From positions 62,001 to 126,000 of the forward strand of contig CAVTCF010000006.1 in NCBI GenBank assembly GCA_963733265.1: DNA of 64,000 bases, written 5' to 3'. The notes beneath the pieces are model-generated. The model did no database searches, had not been told where the DNA came from, and worked only from the letters and a program-made list of their open reading frames with translations. This DNA comes from PALSA-1006 sp963733265. Lineage in GTDB: Bacteria; Pseudomonadota; Gammaproteobacteria; Burkholderiales; Gallionellaceae. The translations under genes and the position numbers were made by a program. Below, one piece after another: positions 8,572-17,683 of this stretch. How positions within the stretch are numbered: the first letter of the stretch is position 1; every line of letters starts with the position of its first letter.

Positions 8572-9180
8572 ATGAGACAAGAAGACCCCACATTCATTGC
8601 TCTCTACGACTACACCAAGGCGTTGGCAGTTGCTCTGGGACATCGTGATCTATTAACGCGCCTTCATTCTGATCGCGTGTTTGGCCTTTCCGAGGAAATA
8701 GCGGTGGCTCTTGGGCTGGCTAAGAAGGACTTAGGTATTCTTAAAATAGCTGCTTTGTTACATGATGTTGGCAAAATTGGAATACCTGACAATATCCTTC
8801 TTAAGCCATCGAAACATGACGCGGTTGAATGGGAGAAAATGAAAGAGCACTCAACGATAGGTGAAAATATCATGTCTTCGATTGAAATCGAAGGCGCGCC
8901 TCGTGCCGCTCTGGTAATTCGACACCACCACGAATACTACAATGGACTTGGTTATCCAGATAGGCTCATTGGAGAGGATATTCCAATTTGTTCACGCATT
9001 ATCTCAATCGCCGATAGCTATGATGCGATGGCCGTAACAAGGTCATACCATAAAGCAAGAACGCATTTGGAAATCATGTCTATTTTACAGTCCGAAACGG
9101 GGGGCAAACACGATCCGAAACTAATGCAGTTTTTTTTCAAAATCATCGAATCCAGCAAATTTAAGGCAGCCACAAATTAA
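8572..9180 (+). CDS. HD-GYP domain phosphohydrolase
   Basis: A single HD-GYP domain of about 202 residues. Motifs are LLHDVGKIGIPDNILLKP (HD pair and K), RHHHEYYNGLGYP (the GYP motif), and IISIADSYDAMAVTRSY (a metal-site Asp). This family hydrolyses cyclic di-GMP or related cyclic dinucleotides. No receiver, PAS or membrane segment is attached, so it is a minimal cytoplasmic version. The ATG at 8572 (MRQEDPTF) precedes the conserved fold; an in-frame GTG at 8518 would add 18 residues of unclear value. It points toward the CARF/sigma-54 gene 300 bp downstream, but a functional link is speculative. Confidence 0.88.
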   Translation: MRQEDPTFIALYDYTKALAVALGHRDLLTRLHSDRVFGLSEEIAVALGLAKKDLGILKIAALLHDVGKIGIPDNILLKPSKHDAVEWEKMKEHSTIGENIMSSIEIEGAPRAALVIRHHHEYYNGLGYPDRLIGEDIPICSRIISIADSYDAMAVTRSYHKARTHLEIMSILQSETGGKHDPKLMQFFFKIIESSKFKAATN

Positions 9181-9484
9181 CTTTTTTAATAATTCCCCAC
9201 AATCTTTATCGGAAAGTTGCCATGCCCACTTCGGGTTACCTGTTGCCAAAAGATGAATTTGAAATCGTATGTCTGAAAGTTGTTCGACAACCGTCAGTCA
9301 ATAGTAAGATAGACGAAAGACCATGTCCGGCCAACAACGGTCATAGGCGAGCGACTGCTTTGCTGCAAGGAATTGGGTAACTTTTAGACATTCCAAATCA
9401 ACTTCAGCAACACAATTACTTTTCGGCGATTGTTATTCAGGAAGGGCAGGCATAAAATAGCTTACTAATCACAAAAATACTTAT
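9181..9484. other. Intergenic region with possible degenerate repeat
   Basis: About 300 bp between the HD-GYP and CARF/sigma-54 genes holds no gene. Near 9330 a CGGCCAACAACGGTCAT stretch loosely resembles the dispersed repeat seen at 31943. The promoter of the sigma-54 activator should be here but is not recognisable. Confidence 0.35.
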
Positions 9485-10987
9485 ATGCCGAGTAATTGTC
9501 TTGTTGCCTGGATGGGGCGAACCGATCTTAAAGCTGCTGCGGGTGAGCGCGAGGCTGGCCTCGGCCCCATTGCGCAGGGTGTGCAGGCGGGCAAGTACGA
9601 TTCAATCTATCTTCTCAGTGATTTTTCGGCAGCGGAGTCGAAAGCTTATATCAAGTGGCTGACACCTAAGACAGATGCGGCGATTCACCTCCGCACAGCC
9701 AAGCTGACATCGCCCATCAACTTCGGTGAAATTTATGAGCGTGTATTGGAGGTGCTGGAGACAATTGATCGGCACGGAGCGCAACTAACCTATCACCTTA
9801 GTCCCGGCACTCCGGCCATGGCCTCGGTCTGGATACTGTTGGCGAAAACGACCCACCCGGCTAGGCTGATTCAGTCATCCCCACAATCAGGCGTCCAGGA
9901 AGCCGACATTCCTTTCGATATTGCCGCCGAATTTATTCCCAAGCTTCTGCAACAATCTGATGAGCGGCTAACTTCTTTGGCACAGGGTACGCCAGAAGAG
10001 AGTGCGGAATTCAGCAGCATCATCCATCGTAGCGCAGTCATGAAGCGAGTAATCGCGCAGGCCAGGCGCGTGGCCATCCGCTCGATCCCGGTGTTGATTG
10101 AAGGTGAGAGCGGCACGGGCAAGGAGTTGATGGCTCGCGCCATCCACAAGGCCAGTCCGAGAGCGGACAAGCCTTTCATCGCAGTCAACTGCGGTGCAAT
10201 TCCGCCCGAATTGGTGGAGTCCGAATTCTTTGGCCACAAGAAGGGCTCCTTCACTGGCGCAGTGGCCGACCGCAAGGGCCACTTCGAACGCGCCGACGGC
10301 GGAACCATTTTTCTGGATGAAATCGGTGAGCTACCCAAAGCGATTCAGGTCAAGTTGCTGCGTACACTTCAAGAAAGTGAAGTCACTGCTGTCGGCTCCA
10401 GCGAGCCCAGAAAAATCGATGTCCGTGTAGTTGCTGCCACCAACCGCACGCTGATCAACGAGGTTGCCGATGGCAATTTCCGTGAAGACCTCTTTTATCG
10501 ACTGGCGGTAGCCATTATAAAATTGCCGCCATTGCGCGAACGGTCTGGCGACATTTCATTACTGATTGACGTGCTCTTGCGACAGGTAAACAACGCAGCT
10601 ACGGATATAGGTATCAAACATAAGAAAATTTCTGTATCCGCAAAAAACCTTATGCTTCAGCATGTCTGGCCGGGCAATATTCGTGAACTGTTCAACACCT
10701 TGCAGCGAGCTGCCGTCTGGTCAGACGATGAATCCATTAGCTTAGAAGCAATCAAAGACGCGATATTGCTGTCACCCAAGGCAATGCGTGGTGATGATGG
10801 CATTTTGAATCGCTCCTTAGAGTCCGGCCTTGAGCTGGAAGCACTTATGACTCAGGTAGCACGGCATTACATTGAACGGGCACTCGATCATACCCGTAAC
10901 AACAAGACGCAAGCCTCTAAACTGCTAGGTTTTGGTAACTACCAGACCTTCACTAATTGGATGAATCGCTACGGTGTAGAACGATGA
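9485..10987 (+). CDS. Sigma-54-dependent activator with RtcR-like CARF sensor domain
   Basis: A 500-residue three-part protein. Residues 1-165 resemble the CARF domain of RtcR: LVAWMGRTDL at the N-terminus, then LTYHLSPGTPAM (SPGTPAM at 106-112) and HPARLIQSSP. The AAA+ domain has Walker A GESGTGKE at 207-214, the sigma-54-contacting loop GSFTGA at 254-259 (Ser for the usual Ala) and Walker B IFLDEIGEL from 275. The end is a Fis-type helix-turn-helix (NKTQASKLLGFGNYQTFTNW). RtcR normally drives rtcBA RNA repair. Here no rtcBA is present, and a -24/-12 promoter lies immediately downstream, before hsdR. I infer that it senses a nucleic-acid-derived ligand and turns on the defence operon. Confidence 0.88.
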   Translation: MPSNCLVAWMGRTDLKAAAGEREAGLGPIAQGVQAGKYDSIYLLSDFSAAESKAYIKWLTPKTDAAIHLRTAKLTSPINFGEIYERVLEVLETIDRHGAQLTYHLSPGTPAMASVWILLAKTTHPARLIQSSPQSGVQEADIPFDIAAEFIPKLLQQSDERLTSLAQGTPEESAEFSSIIHRSAVMKRVIAQARRVAIRSIPVLIEGESGTGKELMARAIHKASPRADKPFIAVNCGAIPPELVESEFFGHKKGSFTGAVADRKGHFERADGGTIFLDEIGELPKAIQVKLLRTLQESEVTAVGSSEPRKIDVRVVAATNRTLINEVADGNFREDLFYRLAVAIIKLPPLRERSGDISLLIDVLLRQVNNAATDIGIKHKKISVSAKNLMLQHVWPGNIRELFNTLQRAAVWSDDESISLEAIKDAILLSPKAMRGDDGILNRSLESGLELEALMTQVARHYIERALDHTRNNKTQASKLLGFGNYQTFTNWMNRYGVER

Positions 10988-11008
10988 AAAAAGAAAAATC
11001 CGACAAGC

Positions 11009-11024
11009 TGGCACGTAGATTGCT
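11009..11024 (+). promoter_or_regulatory. Sigma-54 (-24/-12) promoter of the defence operon
   Basis: TGGCACGTAGATTGCT matches the RpoN consensus TGGCACG-N4-TTGCW at every fixed position. The GG (11010-11011) and GC (11022-11023) are exactly 12 bp apart. Transcription would start near 11035, about 28 nt before the annotated hsdR ATG. The site lies 22 bp after the stop codon of the CARF/sigma-54 activator gene, which makes that protein the obvious regulator. Enhancer sites for its Fis-type domain were not identified. Confidence 0.85.
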
Positions 11025-11062
11025 GAGATGTGTGCATCCAGTAATTTTATGCAAGAAACATT

Positions 11063-14000
11063 ATGCACGCCTCCCATACAATTTCGCTATCGCAGTCGGC
11101 CACCTCGGTCGAAGGGGGGCGTGTGCAATCTAAGAATTTCGAGTTTCTGCGTAATGCTCGCGCCGATCTGGCTGCCCTGGGTGGCTTTGCCGAGCATTAT
11201 GCTTTCAACGACCCAGCGGGATCACTGGCTAAACTTCGATTATTTACCGAGCGAGTCGTCGATCTGGTCTATGACGCCTTCCGCCTACCTAAGCCATACC
11301 AACCAAACCTGAATGATCTTCTGAATGAGGATGCTTTTCGAGCTCGGGTTCCGACCGTAGTATTGACCAAGCTGCATGCACTGCGGATGCATGGCAACAA
11401 GGCCGTTCATGCCAACCAAGGCACAACGCCAACGGCACTGGCCATGGTACTGGAAGCGTTCGATATTGCCCGTTGGGTGTTCGTAACCTTTGACGGTGGG
11501 CTGGTTTCAGGCATTCATGCCTTCGTGCCACCCACGCCACCAGCCGATGCAAAGAAATTGGAGAAAGATCGTCAGCGCCTGCTTGCCCAAATTGCTGAGC
11601 AGGAACAGCAGATGCAGGCAATACTGCAACAACTCGAACTGGCAAAAGCCCAACAAGTAACCGTTGAGCGGACTGAAGATGAATTGCAGCAGTTGGTTGC
11701 CAATGGTAGTGCTGCCGCAGATCAACTCGCTTTTGACGAGGCAACTACCCGACAGCGGCTGATCGACGCCATGCTCGTTTCCGTTGGATGGAAAGTCGGG
11801 CAAGCTGGCGCATCAACTGACGAAGTTGGCCAGGAGATTGAAATTCCGCAACCGCAGAACAAGACCGGCATCGGCTATGCCGATTATGTCCTGTGGGACG
11901 AAAACGACAAGCCTCTGGGCGTAGTTGAAGTCAAGCGTACCTCCAAGGATGCGGATGTCGGACGCACCCAAGCCGAGCTTTACGCTGATGGCCTTGAACA
12001 AAAATATGGCCAACGCCCGGTCATTTTTTATACCAACGGTTTTGACATCTACATTTGGGACGACGCCCAGAAGCAGACGCCACGCCGTCTGTTCGGCTTT
12101 TACTCAAAAGAAAGCCTGAAATACCTGGTCTTCCAGCGCCACCACAAACTGTCGCTCGACACGCTCACTCCGAAATCAGAAATAGCGGGCCGGATGTATC
12201 AGATCGAAACCCTCAAACGCATTTGCGAGCGATTCAGCCTTGGCTATCGCAAATCGCTTGTCGTGCTGGCTACCGGTACCGGCAAGACCCGTGTCGCTGT
12301 TTCGCTGTGTGAGCTGTTGTCGCGTGCCAGATGGGCTAAGCGCATCCTCTTTCTGTGCGACCGGCGCGAACTGCGCAAGCAGGCGGATGATGTTTTCAAG
12401 GAATTCCTGCCCGGCGAGCCGCGCATCCACATCAACTCAAAAACCGCTGGCGACGTGACCAACCGTATCTATCTCGCCACCTATCCGGCGATGATGCAGT
12501 GCTATGAAATGTTCGATGTCGGCTATTTCGACCTGATCATTGCCGACGAATCGCACCGCAGTATTTACAACCGCTACCGTGATCTGTTTGTCTATTTCGA
12601 TGCGCTCGAAGTGGGCCTTACCGCCACGCCCGTTCAGTTTATTTCCCGCAACACCTTCAAACTGTTTTCCTGCGAGAACGACGACCCCACTTCGTATTTC
12701 GGCTATCAGGAAGCCATCAGCCATGTACCGCCCTACCTTGTGCCCTTCGAGGTCTATACACATACCACCGAGTTTCTGCGGCGGGGAATCGAGTACAAGA
12801 AACTTTCCAAGGAGCAGCAGGAGCAACTGGAAAATGACGAGGCCGATGCACAGTCCATCGACTACGACGATACCGATATGGATCGGGTCGTGTTCAATAA
12901 GGACACCAATCGCGCCATCTTGCGTAACTTGATGGAGAATGGTCTCCGCGATGCAAGTGGTTCCCACCCCGGCAAAAGCATTATTTTCGCCCGCAATCAC
13001 AACCATGCAGTATTTCTGGCGGGGATATTCGATGAGATGTATCCCCAATATGGTGGGGAGTTCTGCCGAGTAATTGATAACTACGATGTCCGTGCCGAGC
13101 AGTTGATAGACGATTTCAAAGACCCAAAGCATACGCTCACCGTTGCCATCTCTGTTGATATGCTGGATACCGGCATCGATGTGCCCGAAGTTGTTAATCT
13201 GGTGTTCGCGAAGCCGGTAAAATCCTATGTCAAATTCTGGCAAATGATCGGACGGGGAACTCGGCTATGCGAAAATCTGAATGGGCCGGGTCAGGACAAA
13301 ACCAAGTTCCACATTTTTGACCACTGGGGCAACTTCGCCTATTTCGAAGAGAGTTACCGCGAAGCCAATCCTGCGATCAGCAAATCGCTGCTGCAAAAGC
13401 TTTTTGAGACCCGCCTACAATTGGCTGATACCGCGCTTGCAGTTGCGAAAGCTGATGCCTTCGACCTGGCCATCAAGCTGCTTCAGGCCGACATCGCGGC
13501 ACTACCGGAAACCACCATCGCAGTCCGCGAGAAGTGGCGCGAGGTGCGTGAAGTCCAACGTGCTGGAGTGTTACCGGCGTTGAGTGCCGCAACGCGTTCA
13601 TCCCTGCTCAAGGACATTGCTCCTCTTATGCAGTGGCGTGATACACGAAACTGGGAAGCAGCCTACCAGCTTGACCTGCTGATTGGGCGGATGCAGAGCG
13701 AACTGCTGAAGAAATCAGCCGAGTTCAATAATCTGCGGGACGACCTCATCGGCCTCGTTGCGCAGCTACCCATTAACGTCAATGTCGTTCGCGACAAACT
13801 GGCCACCATCGAAAAAGTACGCAGTGGTGATTTCTGGAAGCTGATCACTGATCAAACCGATGTGGCTGCACTTGAATCGTTAAGAGAGGAATTGCGCGGA
13901 ATCATGCGGCATCGCGTGGATGGGCCTACCGTCGGCGGCAAACCGCGTGTTCTGGACATTACAGAAGATGCCAGCAAGATCGAGTTCGGTCGCCATATGC

Positions 14001-14512
14001 CAAAACTTGAAGGGACTGAATTGGTGGCGTACCGGCAACGCGTCGAGCAGGTGCTCGCTGGCTTGTTCGACACCAACCCGACATTGCGAAAAATTCGTCG
14101 CAGCGAACCCGTTGCCGAGTCAGATCTCATGGCCTTGGTCAGCCTGGTGCTTACCCAACATCCTGACGTGAATCTAACCTGGCTGACCGAGTTTTACCCT
14201 GATACCGCTGGCGATCTGGCGACGGCAATCCGTACCATCGTCGGCTTGGAGCCTGAAGTTGTGGCCGAGCGCTTCGGCGAATTCTTCGCTCGGCATCCAC
14301 AGCTTTCGGCCAAGCAGCAGCGCTTCATGGCATTGCTGCAAAACCACATCGCCAAGTTTGGCATCGTCACTCTGGACAAGCTCTACGAGTCACCATTTAC
14401 CCAAGTCAGCGAGGATGGCCCCGATGGCGTTTTTGATGATGCCGAGGTTGAAGAATTGATCGCAGTAATTGATGGCTTCCACCCTGCCAGCAATCAACGT
14501 GTCAACCAATAA
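11063..14512 (+). CDS. hsdR: Type I restriction endonuclease subunit R
   Basis: The 1149-residue subunit has an N-terminal DUF4145-like helical region (residues 30-115) and a Gln-rich coiled coil (about 170-215). An HSDR_N nuclease domain follows with GIGYADYVLWDENDKPLG and VVEVKR, the PD-(D/E)xK core. The helicase motor has Walker A ATGTGKT at 403-409, DESH at 495-498 and GLTATP near 520, and ends in an EcoEI_R_C-type domain. It cleaves unmodified DNA after ATP-driven translocation together with HsdM and HsdS. The GTG at 11123, preceded by AAGGGGGGC, could be the true start because family homology begins there. It is the first gene of the sigma-54-driven operon. Confidence 0.93.
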   Translation: MHASHTISLSQSATSVEGGRVQSKNFEFLRNARADLAALGGFAEHYAFNDPAGSLAKLRLFTERVVDLVYDAFRLPKPYQPNLNDLLNEDAFRARVPTVVLTKLHALRMHGNKAVHANQGTTPTALAMVLEAFDIARWVFVTFDGGLVSGIHAFVPPTPPADAKKLEKDRQRLLAQIAEQEQQMQAILQQLELAKAQQVTVERTEDELQQLVANGSAAADQLAFDEATTRQRLIDAMLVSVGWKVGQAGASTDEVGQEIEIPQPQNKTGIGYADYVLWDENDKPLGVVEVKRTSKDADVGRTQAELYADGLEQKYGQRPVIFYTNGFDIYIWDDAQKQTPRRLFGFYSKESLKYLVFQRHHKLSLDTLTPKSEIAGRMYQIETLKRICERFSLGYRKSLVVLATGTGKTRVAVSLCELLSRARWAKRILFLCDRRELRKQADDVFKEFLPGEPRIHINSKTAGDVTNRIYLATYPAMMQCYEMFDVGYFDLIIADESHRSIYNRYRDLFVYFDALEVGLTATPVQFISRNTFKLFSCENDDPTSYFGYQEAISHVPPYLVPFEVYTHTTEFLRRGIEYKKLSKEQQEQLENDEADAQSIDYDDTDMDRVVFNKDTNRAILRNLMENGLRDASGSHPGKSIIFARNHNHAVFLAGIFDEMYPQYGGEFCRVIDNYDVRAEQLIDDFKDPKHTLTVAISVDMLDTGIDVPEVVNLVFAKPVKSYVKFWQMIGRGTRLCENLNGPGQDKTKFHIFDHWGNFAYFEESYREANPAISKSLLQKLFETRLQLADTALAVAKADAFDLAIKLLQADIAALPETTIAVREKWREVREVQRAGVLPALSAATRSSLLKDIAPLMQWRDTRNWEAAYQLDLLIGRMQSELLKKSAEFNNLRDDLIGLVAQLPINVNVVRDKLATIEKVRSGDFWKLITDQTDVAALESLREELRGIMRHRVDGPTVGGKPRVLDITEDASKIEFGRHMPKLEGTELVAYRQRVEQVLAGLFDTNPTLRKIRRSEPVAESDLMALVSLVLTQHPDVNLTWLTEFYPDTAGDLATAIRTIVGLEPEVVAERFGEFFARHPQLSAKQQRFMALLQNHIAKFGIVTLDKLYESPFTQVSEDGPDGVFDDAEVEELIAVIDGFHPASNQRVNQ

Positions 14513-14531
14513 TTAAGAACAGGAGAGATTC

Positions 14532-16175
14532 GTGGACAGCCAATTCCTTGCCCTAGTTACAGCCACCATCGGCCTGGCCCTTGGCGTGCTGATTACCTGG
14601 CTACTGACCCGAGGCAGAATTACCGCCGCTGCCGAGCAGGGTAAAGCCGGGGTTGCGGTCGATCTTGCCATGGCAAATGAACGAGCGCGCTCCATTGAAG
14701 CGGAACGTGGGAAACTGAGTGAGGCGCACGAGCAACTGCAATCACAAGCAAATGGGTGGAAGAACGAACTCAACCAAGCCCGTGATGAGCTTTCCAAGCT
14801 GAACGAGCGGGCCAGTCGAATTCCTGTGCTTGATGAAAAATTGGTTGGATTAGAAGGTGCATTGGCAGAAGCGAGCCAGCAGGCCGCCGTCTTGCGCGAA
14901 GCCTCCGGTCGCATCAATGCCGAGCTCAAGGCTGAGCGCGAGACCCTAACCTCACTACGCAGCGAATTCCAGGCGGAAAAGTTACAGCGCACACAGGCCG
15001 AGGCGCAGGTCAATAGTCTCACCACGGAAATGGCTGAACTGAACACCCGCCTTGATGCCGAACGCAGACAGGCACAGGAAAAGCTCGCGCTGCTGCTGGA
15101 AGCCAAGGAAGCACTGTCCAATCAGTTCAAGAGTCTCGCCAACGACATTCTGGAAGAAAAATCCAAGCGTTTCATCGAACAGAACCAGACCAACATTGGC
15201 CAACTCATCAATCCGTTAAAGGATCGGATAATGGAGTTCAAAACCAAGGTTGAGGAAATTCACACCAAGGATACAGAGCAGCAGGCAACGCTCAAAGCCG
15301 AGCTGACTCAACTGAAAGACCTGAATCGCCAAATGACCGAAGAGGCACACGGTCTGGCAACGGCACTTAAGGGGCAAGCCAAGAAGCAAGGCAATTGGGG
15401 CGAGCTGGTTCTCGGCAATGTACTTGACCGCTCTGGCCTGCGCGAGGGTCAAGACTTCAAGCGCGAGGTCAGCTTCAACACCGAAGAAGGCCGCAAGCGT
15501 CCGGACGTCATAATCTACCTGCCTCAGTCGAAGCACTTGGTCATTGATGCCAAGGTCTCTTTGAATGCCTATACACGGTATGTAAATGCTGAGGACGATA
15601 TCATTCGGCAGCAGGCATTACAGGAACATGTCAGCGCGGTTGCCAGCAGAATTCAGGAACTATCGAACCGAGCCTATTTCGAGCTGCCTGGCCTCAATTC
15701 GCCTGAGATGGTCTTCATGTTTATCCCTATTGAATCTGCTTTTGTCGAGGCGCTGCGGGCTGACGAGAATCTGTTCCAGAAAGCCATCGAGCAGAACGTG
15801 CTGGTAGCCACACCGACCACGCTGCTGACCAGCCTGAATATTGTGCGCCAGCTTTGGCGCTTTGAAGAGCAAAACGCTCATACCGCCGAACTCGCTGACC
15901 GAGCCGGAAAGGTATACAAAAAACTGGTCACCTTCCTTGGCAGTATGGAAACTGTGGGCAAACAGCTCGACAAGGCAAAAGAATCCTTCAACTCGGCCAT
16001 GGGGCAACTCTACACCGGCAAGGGCAACCTGATTGGACAAGCCAAGGAATTTGAAAAGCTGGGCGTGTCTGTGCAGACCCCTTTACCCGAACATCTGGTG
16101 GCTAAATCGGCTCTGGAACTTGAACACCTGCCCGAGGTTACCGAAGGCAACGAACTGGAAACCAACGAATTATGA
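14532..16175 (+). CDS. rmuC: DNA recombination protein RmuC homologue
   Basis: The 547-residue protein starts with a GTG preceded by AACAGGAGAG. It has one N-terminal membrane anchor (LVTATIGLALGVLITWLL), a long coiled coil to about residue 230, and the RmuC domain with GNWGELVLGNVLDRSGL, then LVIDAKVSLNAY and MFIPIESAF. The IDAKV stretch is part of a PD-(D/E)xK-like nuclease fold. RmuC limits inversions at short repeats in E. coli and is usually a single housekeeping gene. This copy lies inside the hsd operon, 19 bp after hsdR and overlapping hsdM by 4 bp, so it is probably dedicated to the defence island. Confidence 0.92.
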   Translation: MDSQFLALVTATIGLALGVLITWLLTRGRITAAAEQGKAGVAVDLAMANERARSIEAERGKLSEAHEQLQSQANGWKNELNQARDELSKLNERASRIPVLDEKLVGLEGALAEASQQAAVLREASGRINAELKAERETLTSLRSEFQAEKLQRTQAEAQVNSLTTEMAELNTRLDAERRQAQEKLALLLEAKEALSNQFKSLANDILEEKSKRFIEQNQTNIGQLINPLKDRIMEFKTKVEEIHTKDTEQQATLKAELTQLKDLNRQMTEEAHGLATALKGQAKKQGNWGELVLGNVLDRSGLREGQDFKREVSFNTEEGRKRPDVIIYLPQSKHLVIDAKVSLNAYTRYVNAEDDIIRQQALQEHVSAVASRIQELSNRAYFELPGLNSPEMVFMFIPIESAFVEALRADENLFQKAIEQNVLVATPTTLLTSLNIVRQLWRFEEQNAHTAELADRAGKVYKKLVTFLGSMETVGKQLDKAKESFNSAMGQLYTGKGNLIGQAKEFEKLGVSVQTPLPEHLVAKSALELEHLPEVTEGNELETNEL

Positions 16176-17683
16176 TCACCAACCAACTCAAAAACGACAT
16201 CGACCGCCTGTGGCTGGAATTCCATACGGGCGGTATCACCAATCCGCTCACCGTCATCGAGCAGATTTCTTTCCTGATGTTCGCCCGTCTGCTGGATATC
16301 GAAGAAACCCGCTTCGAAAAAATGGCAGGCCGCACTGGAAAATCGCCGCACAAGAATTTCAGCCCCGACCAGCAAAACCTGCGCTGGAAGAACTGGAGCG
16401 AATATGGCGGCGAGGAAATGCTGCGCCATGTGCGCGATCAGGTTTTCCCTCACCTGCGCGACCTGGGCGGCAAGAACACCACCTTCGGCGAATACATGAA
16501 GGATGCTACCTGCATGGTTTCCAAGGCGAGTCTGCTGGTGTCCGCCGTTACCCAGATCAACTTGTTACCGCTCGGCAATAGCGACATCAAAGGCGACCTC
16601 TACGAATACATGTTGAGCAAGCTGAGCACGGCTGGCATCAACGGCCAGTTCCGCACCCCCCGCCACATCATCAAGCTGATGGTCGAACTGCTCGACCCAA
16701 AGCCTACCGAAGTGGTGGGTGATCCGGCCTGTGGCACGGCGGGCTTTCTCGTCGGCATCATGGAATATCTGTGCCGACAATACTCGTCGCCGGAACTGGT
16801 GGAAACCTTCGAGGATGGCAGCAAGAGTTATCCCGGCGACAGGCTGGAACCCTACCGTGAGCATATCCAGAACGCAATGTTCCACGGCTTCGATTTCGAC
16901 GTGACCATGCTGCGCATCGCTGCCATGAACCTGATGCTTCACGGCGTCGAAAATCCGGATATCCATTATCAGGATACCCTCTCCAAAAACTTTCCAGAGA
17001 AATTCAGGCTGCAAGCCGAAGGGGGATTCGACGTTATCGCTGCCAACCCACCCTTCAAGGGCACCCTGGACGAAGAGGATGTGCATCCATCGTTGCTGAA
17101 GAAGGCCAAGACCAGGAAGACCGAACTATTGTTCGTTGTCCTTATCCTGCGCATGCTCAAGAATGGCGGACGTTCGGCCACCATTGTTCCAGACGGGGTG
17201 ATGTTCGGCTCCAGCAAGGCGCATGTGGCATTACGCCAGCATTTGATTGATGAAAACCAACTGGAAGCAGTGATCTCGCTGCCCTCTGGCGTATTCAAAC
17301 CGTATGCTGGTGTCTCCACGGCCATCTTGATCTTCACCAAGGGCGGACGGACGGATGATGTCTTGTTTTACGATGTGCAAGCCGATGGTTTCTCCCTCGA
17401 CGACAAGCGCCAAGAAATTCCCGAGAACGACCTGCCTGACGTGCTGATCCAGTTTCAACAACACCGTACCGCCAGCGCCGACTTTCGTGACCGTACCGCC
17501 AAGGCGTTCACGGTACCTGTAGCTAACATTCGCAGTAATAAATATGACCTGTCGGTTAGCAGGTATAAGGAAACGGTACATAAGGAAGCTCAGTTCGACC
17601 CGCCCGCCGATATCCTTAGGCGGATGAAGAATTTGGAGGCTGGGATCATGACGTATATGGATGAGTTGGAGGCAATGCTTTGA
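16172..17683 (+). CDS. hsdM: Type I DNA methyltransferase subunit M
   Basis: A 503-residue N6-adenine methyltransferase. The N-terminal HsdM_N helical domain (LWLEFHTGGITNPLTVIEQ) is followed by the AdoMet motif DPACGTAGFL starting at residue 184 and the catalytic NPPF at 292-295. A C-terminal helical tail probably contacts HsdS. It methylates the HsdS-specified site and protects self DNA. It overlaps rmuC by 4 bp at the 5' end and hsdS by 4 bp at the 3' end, so translation of all three should be coupled. Confidence 0.95.
   Translation: MITNQLKNDIDRLWLEFHTGGITNPLTVIEQISFLMFARLLDIEETRFEKMAGRTGKSPHKNFSPDQQNLRWKNWSEYGGEEMLRHVRDQVFPHLRDLGGKNTTFGEYMKDATCMVSKASLLVSAVTQINLLPLGNSDIKGDLYEYMLSKLSTAGINGQFRTPRHIIKLMVELLDPKPTEVVGDPACGTAGFLVGIMEYLCRQYSSPELVETFEDGSKSYPGDRLEPYREHIQNAMFHGFDFDVTMLRIAAMNLMLHGVENPDIHYQDTLSKNFPEKFRLQAEGGFDVIAANPPFKGTLDEEDVHPSLLKKAKTRKTELLFVVLILRMLKNGGRSATIVPDGVMFGSSKAHVALRQHLIDENQLEAVISLPSGVFKPYAGVSTAILIFTKGGRTDDVLFYDVQADGFSLDDKRQEIPENDLPDVLIQFQQHRTASADFRDRTAKAFTVPVANIRSNKYDLSVSRYKETVHKEAQFDPPADILRRMKNLEAGIMTYMDELEAML

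Noticed and set aside
10984..11133. 49-codon frame (MKKEKSDKLARRLLRCVHPV) overlapping the stop of the sigma-54 gene
   Set aside because: It runs through the -24/-12 promoter and into hsdR out of frame, resembles nothing, and would be cut by transcription starting near 11035. Overlap of the ATGA type is likely chance.
12437..13243. Long antisense open frame (268 codons) inside hsdR
   Set aside because: It is the complement of a well-conserved helicase gene with intact motifs; a shadow of codon bias.
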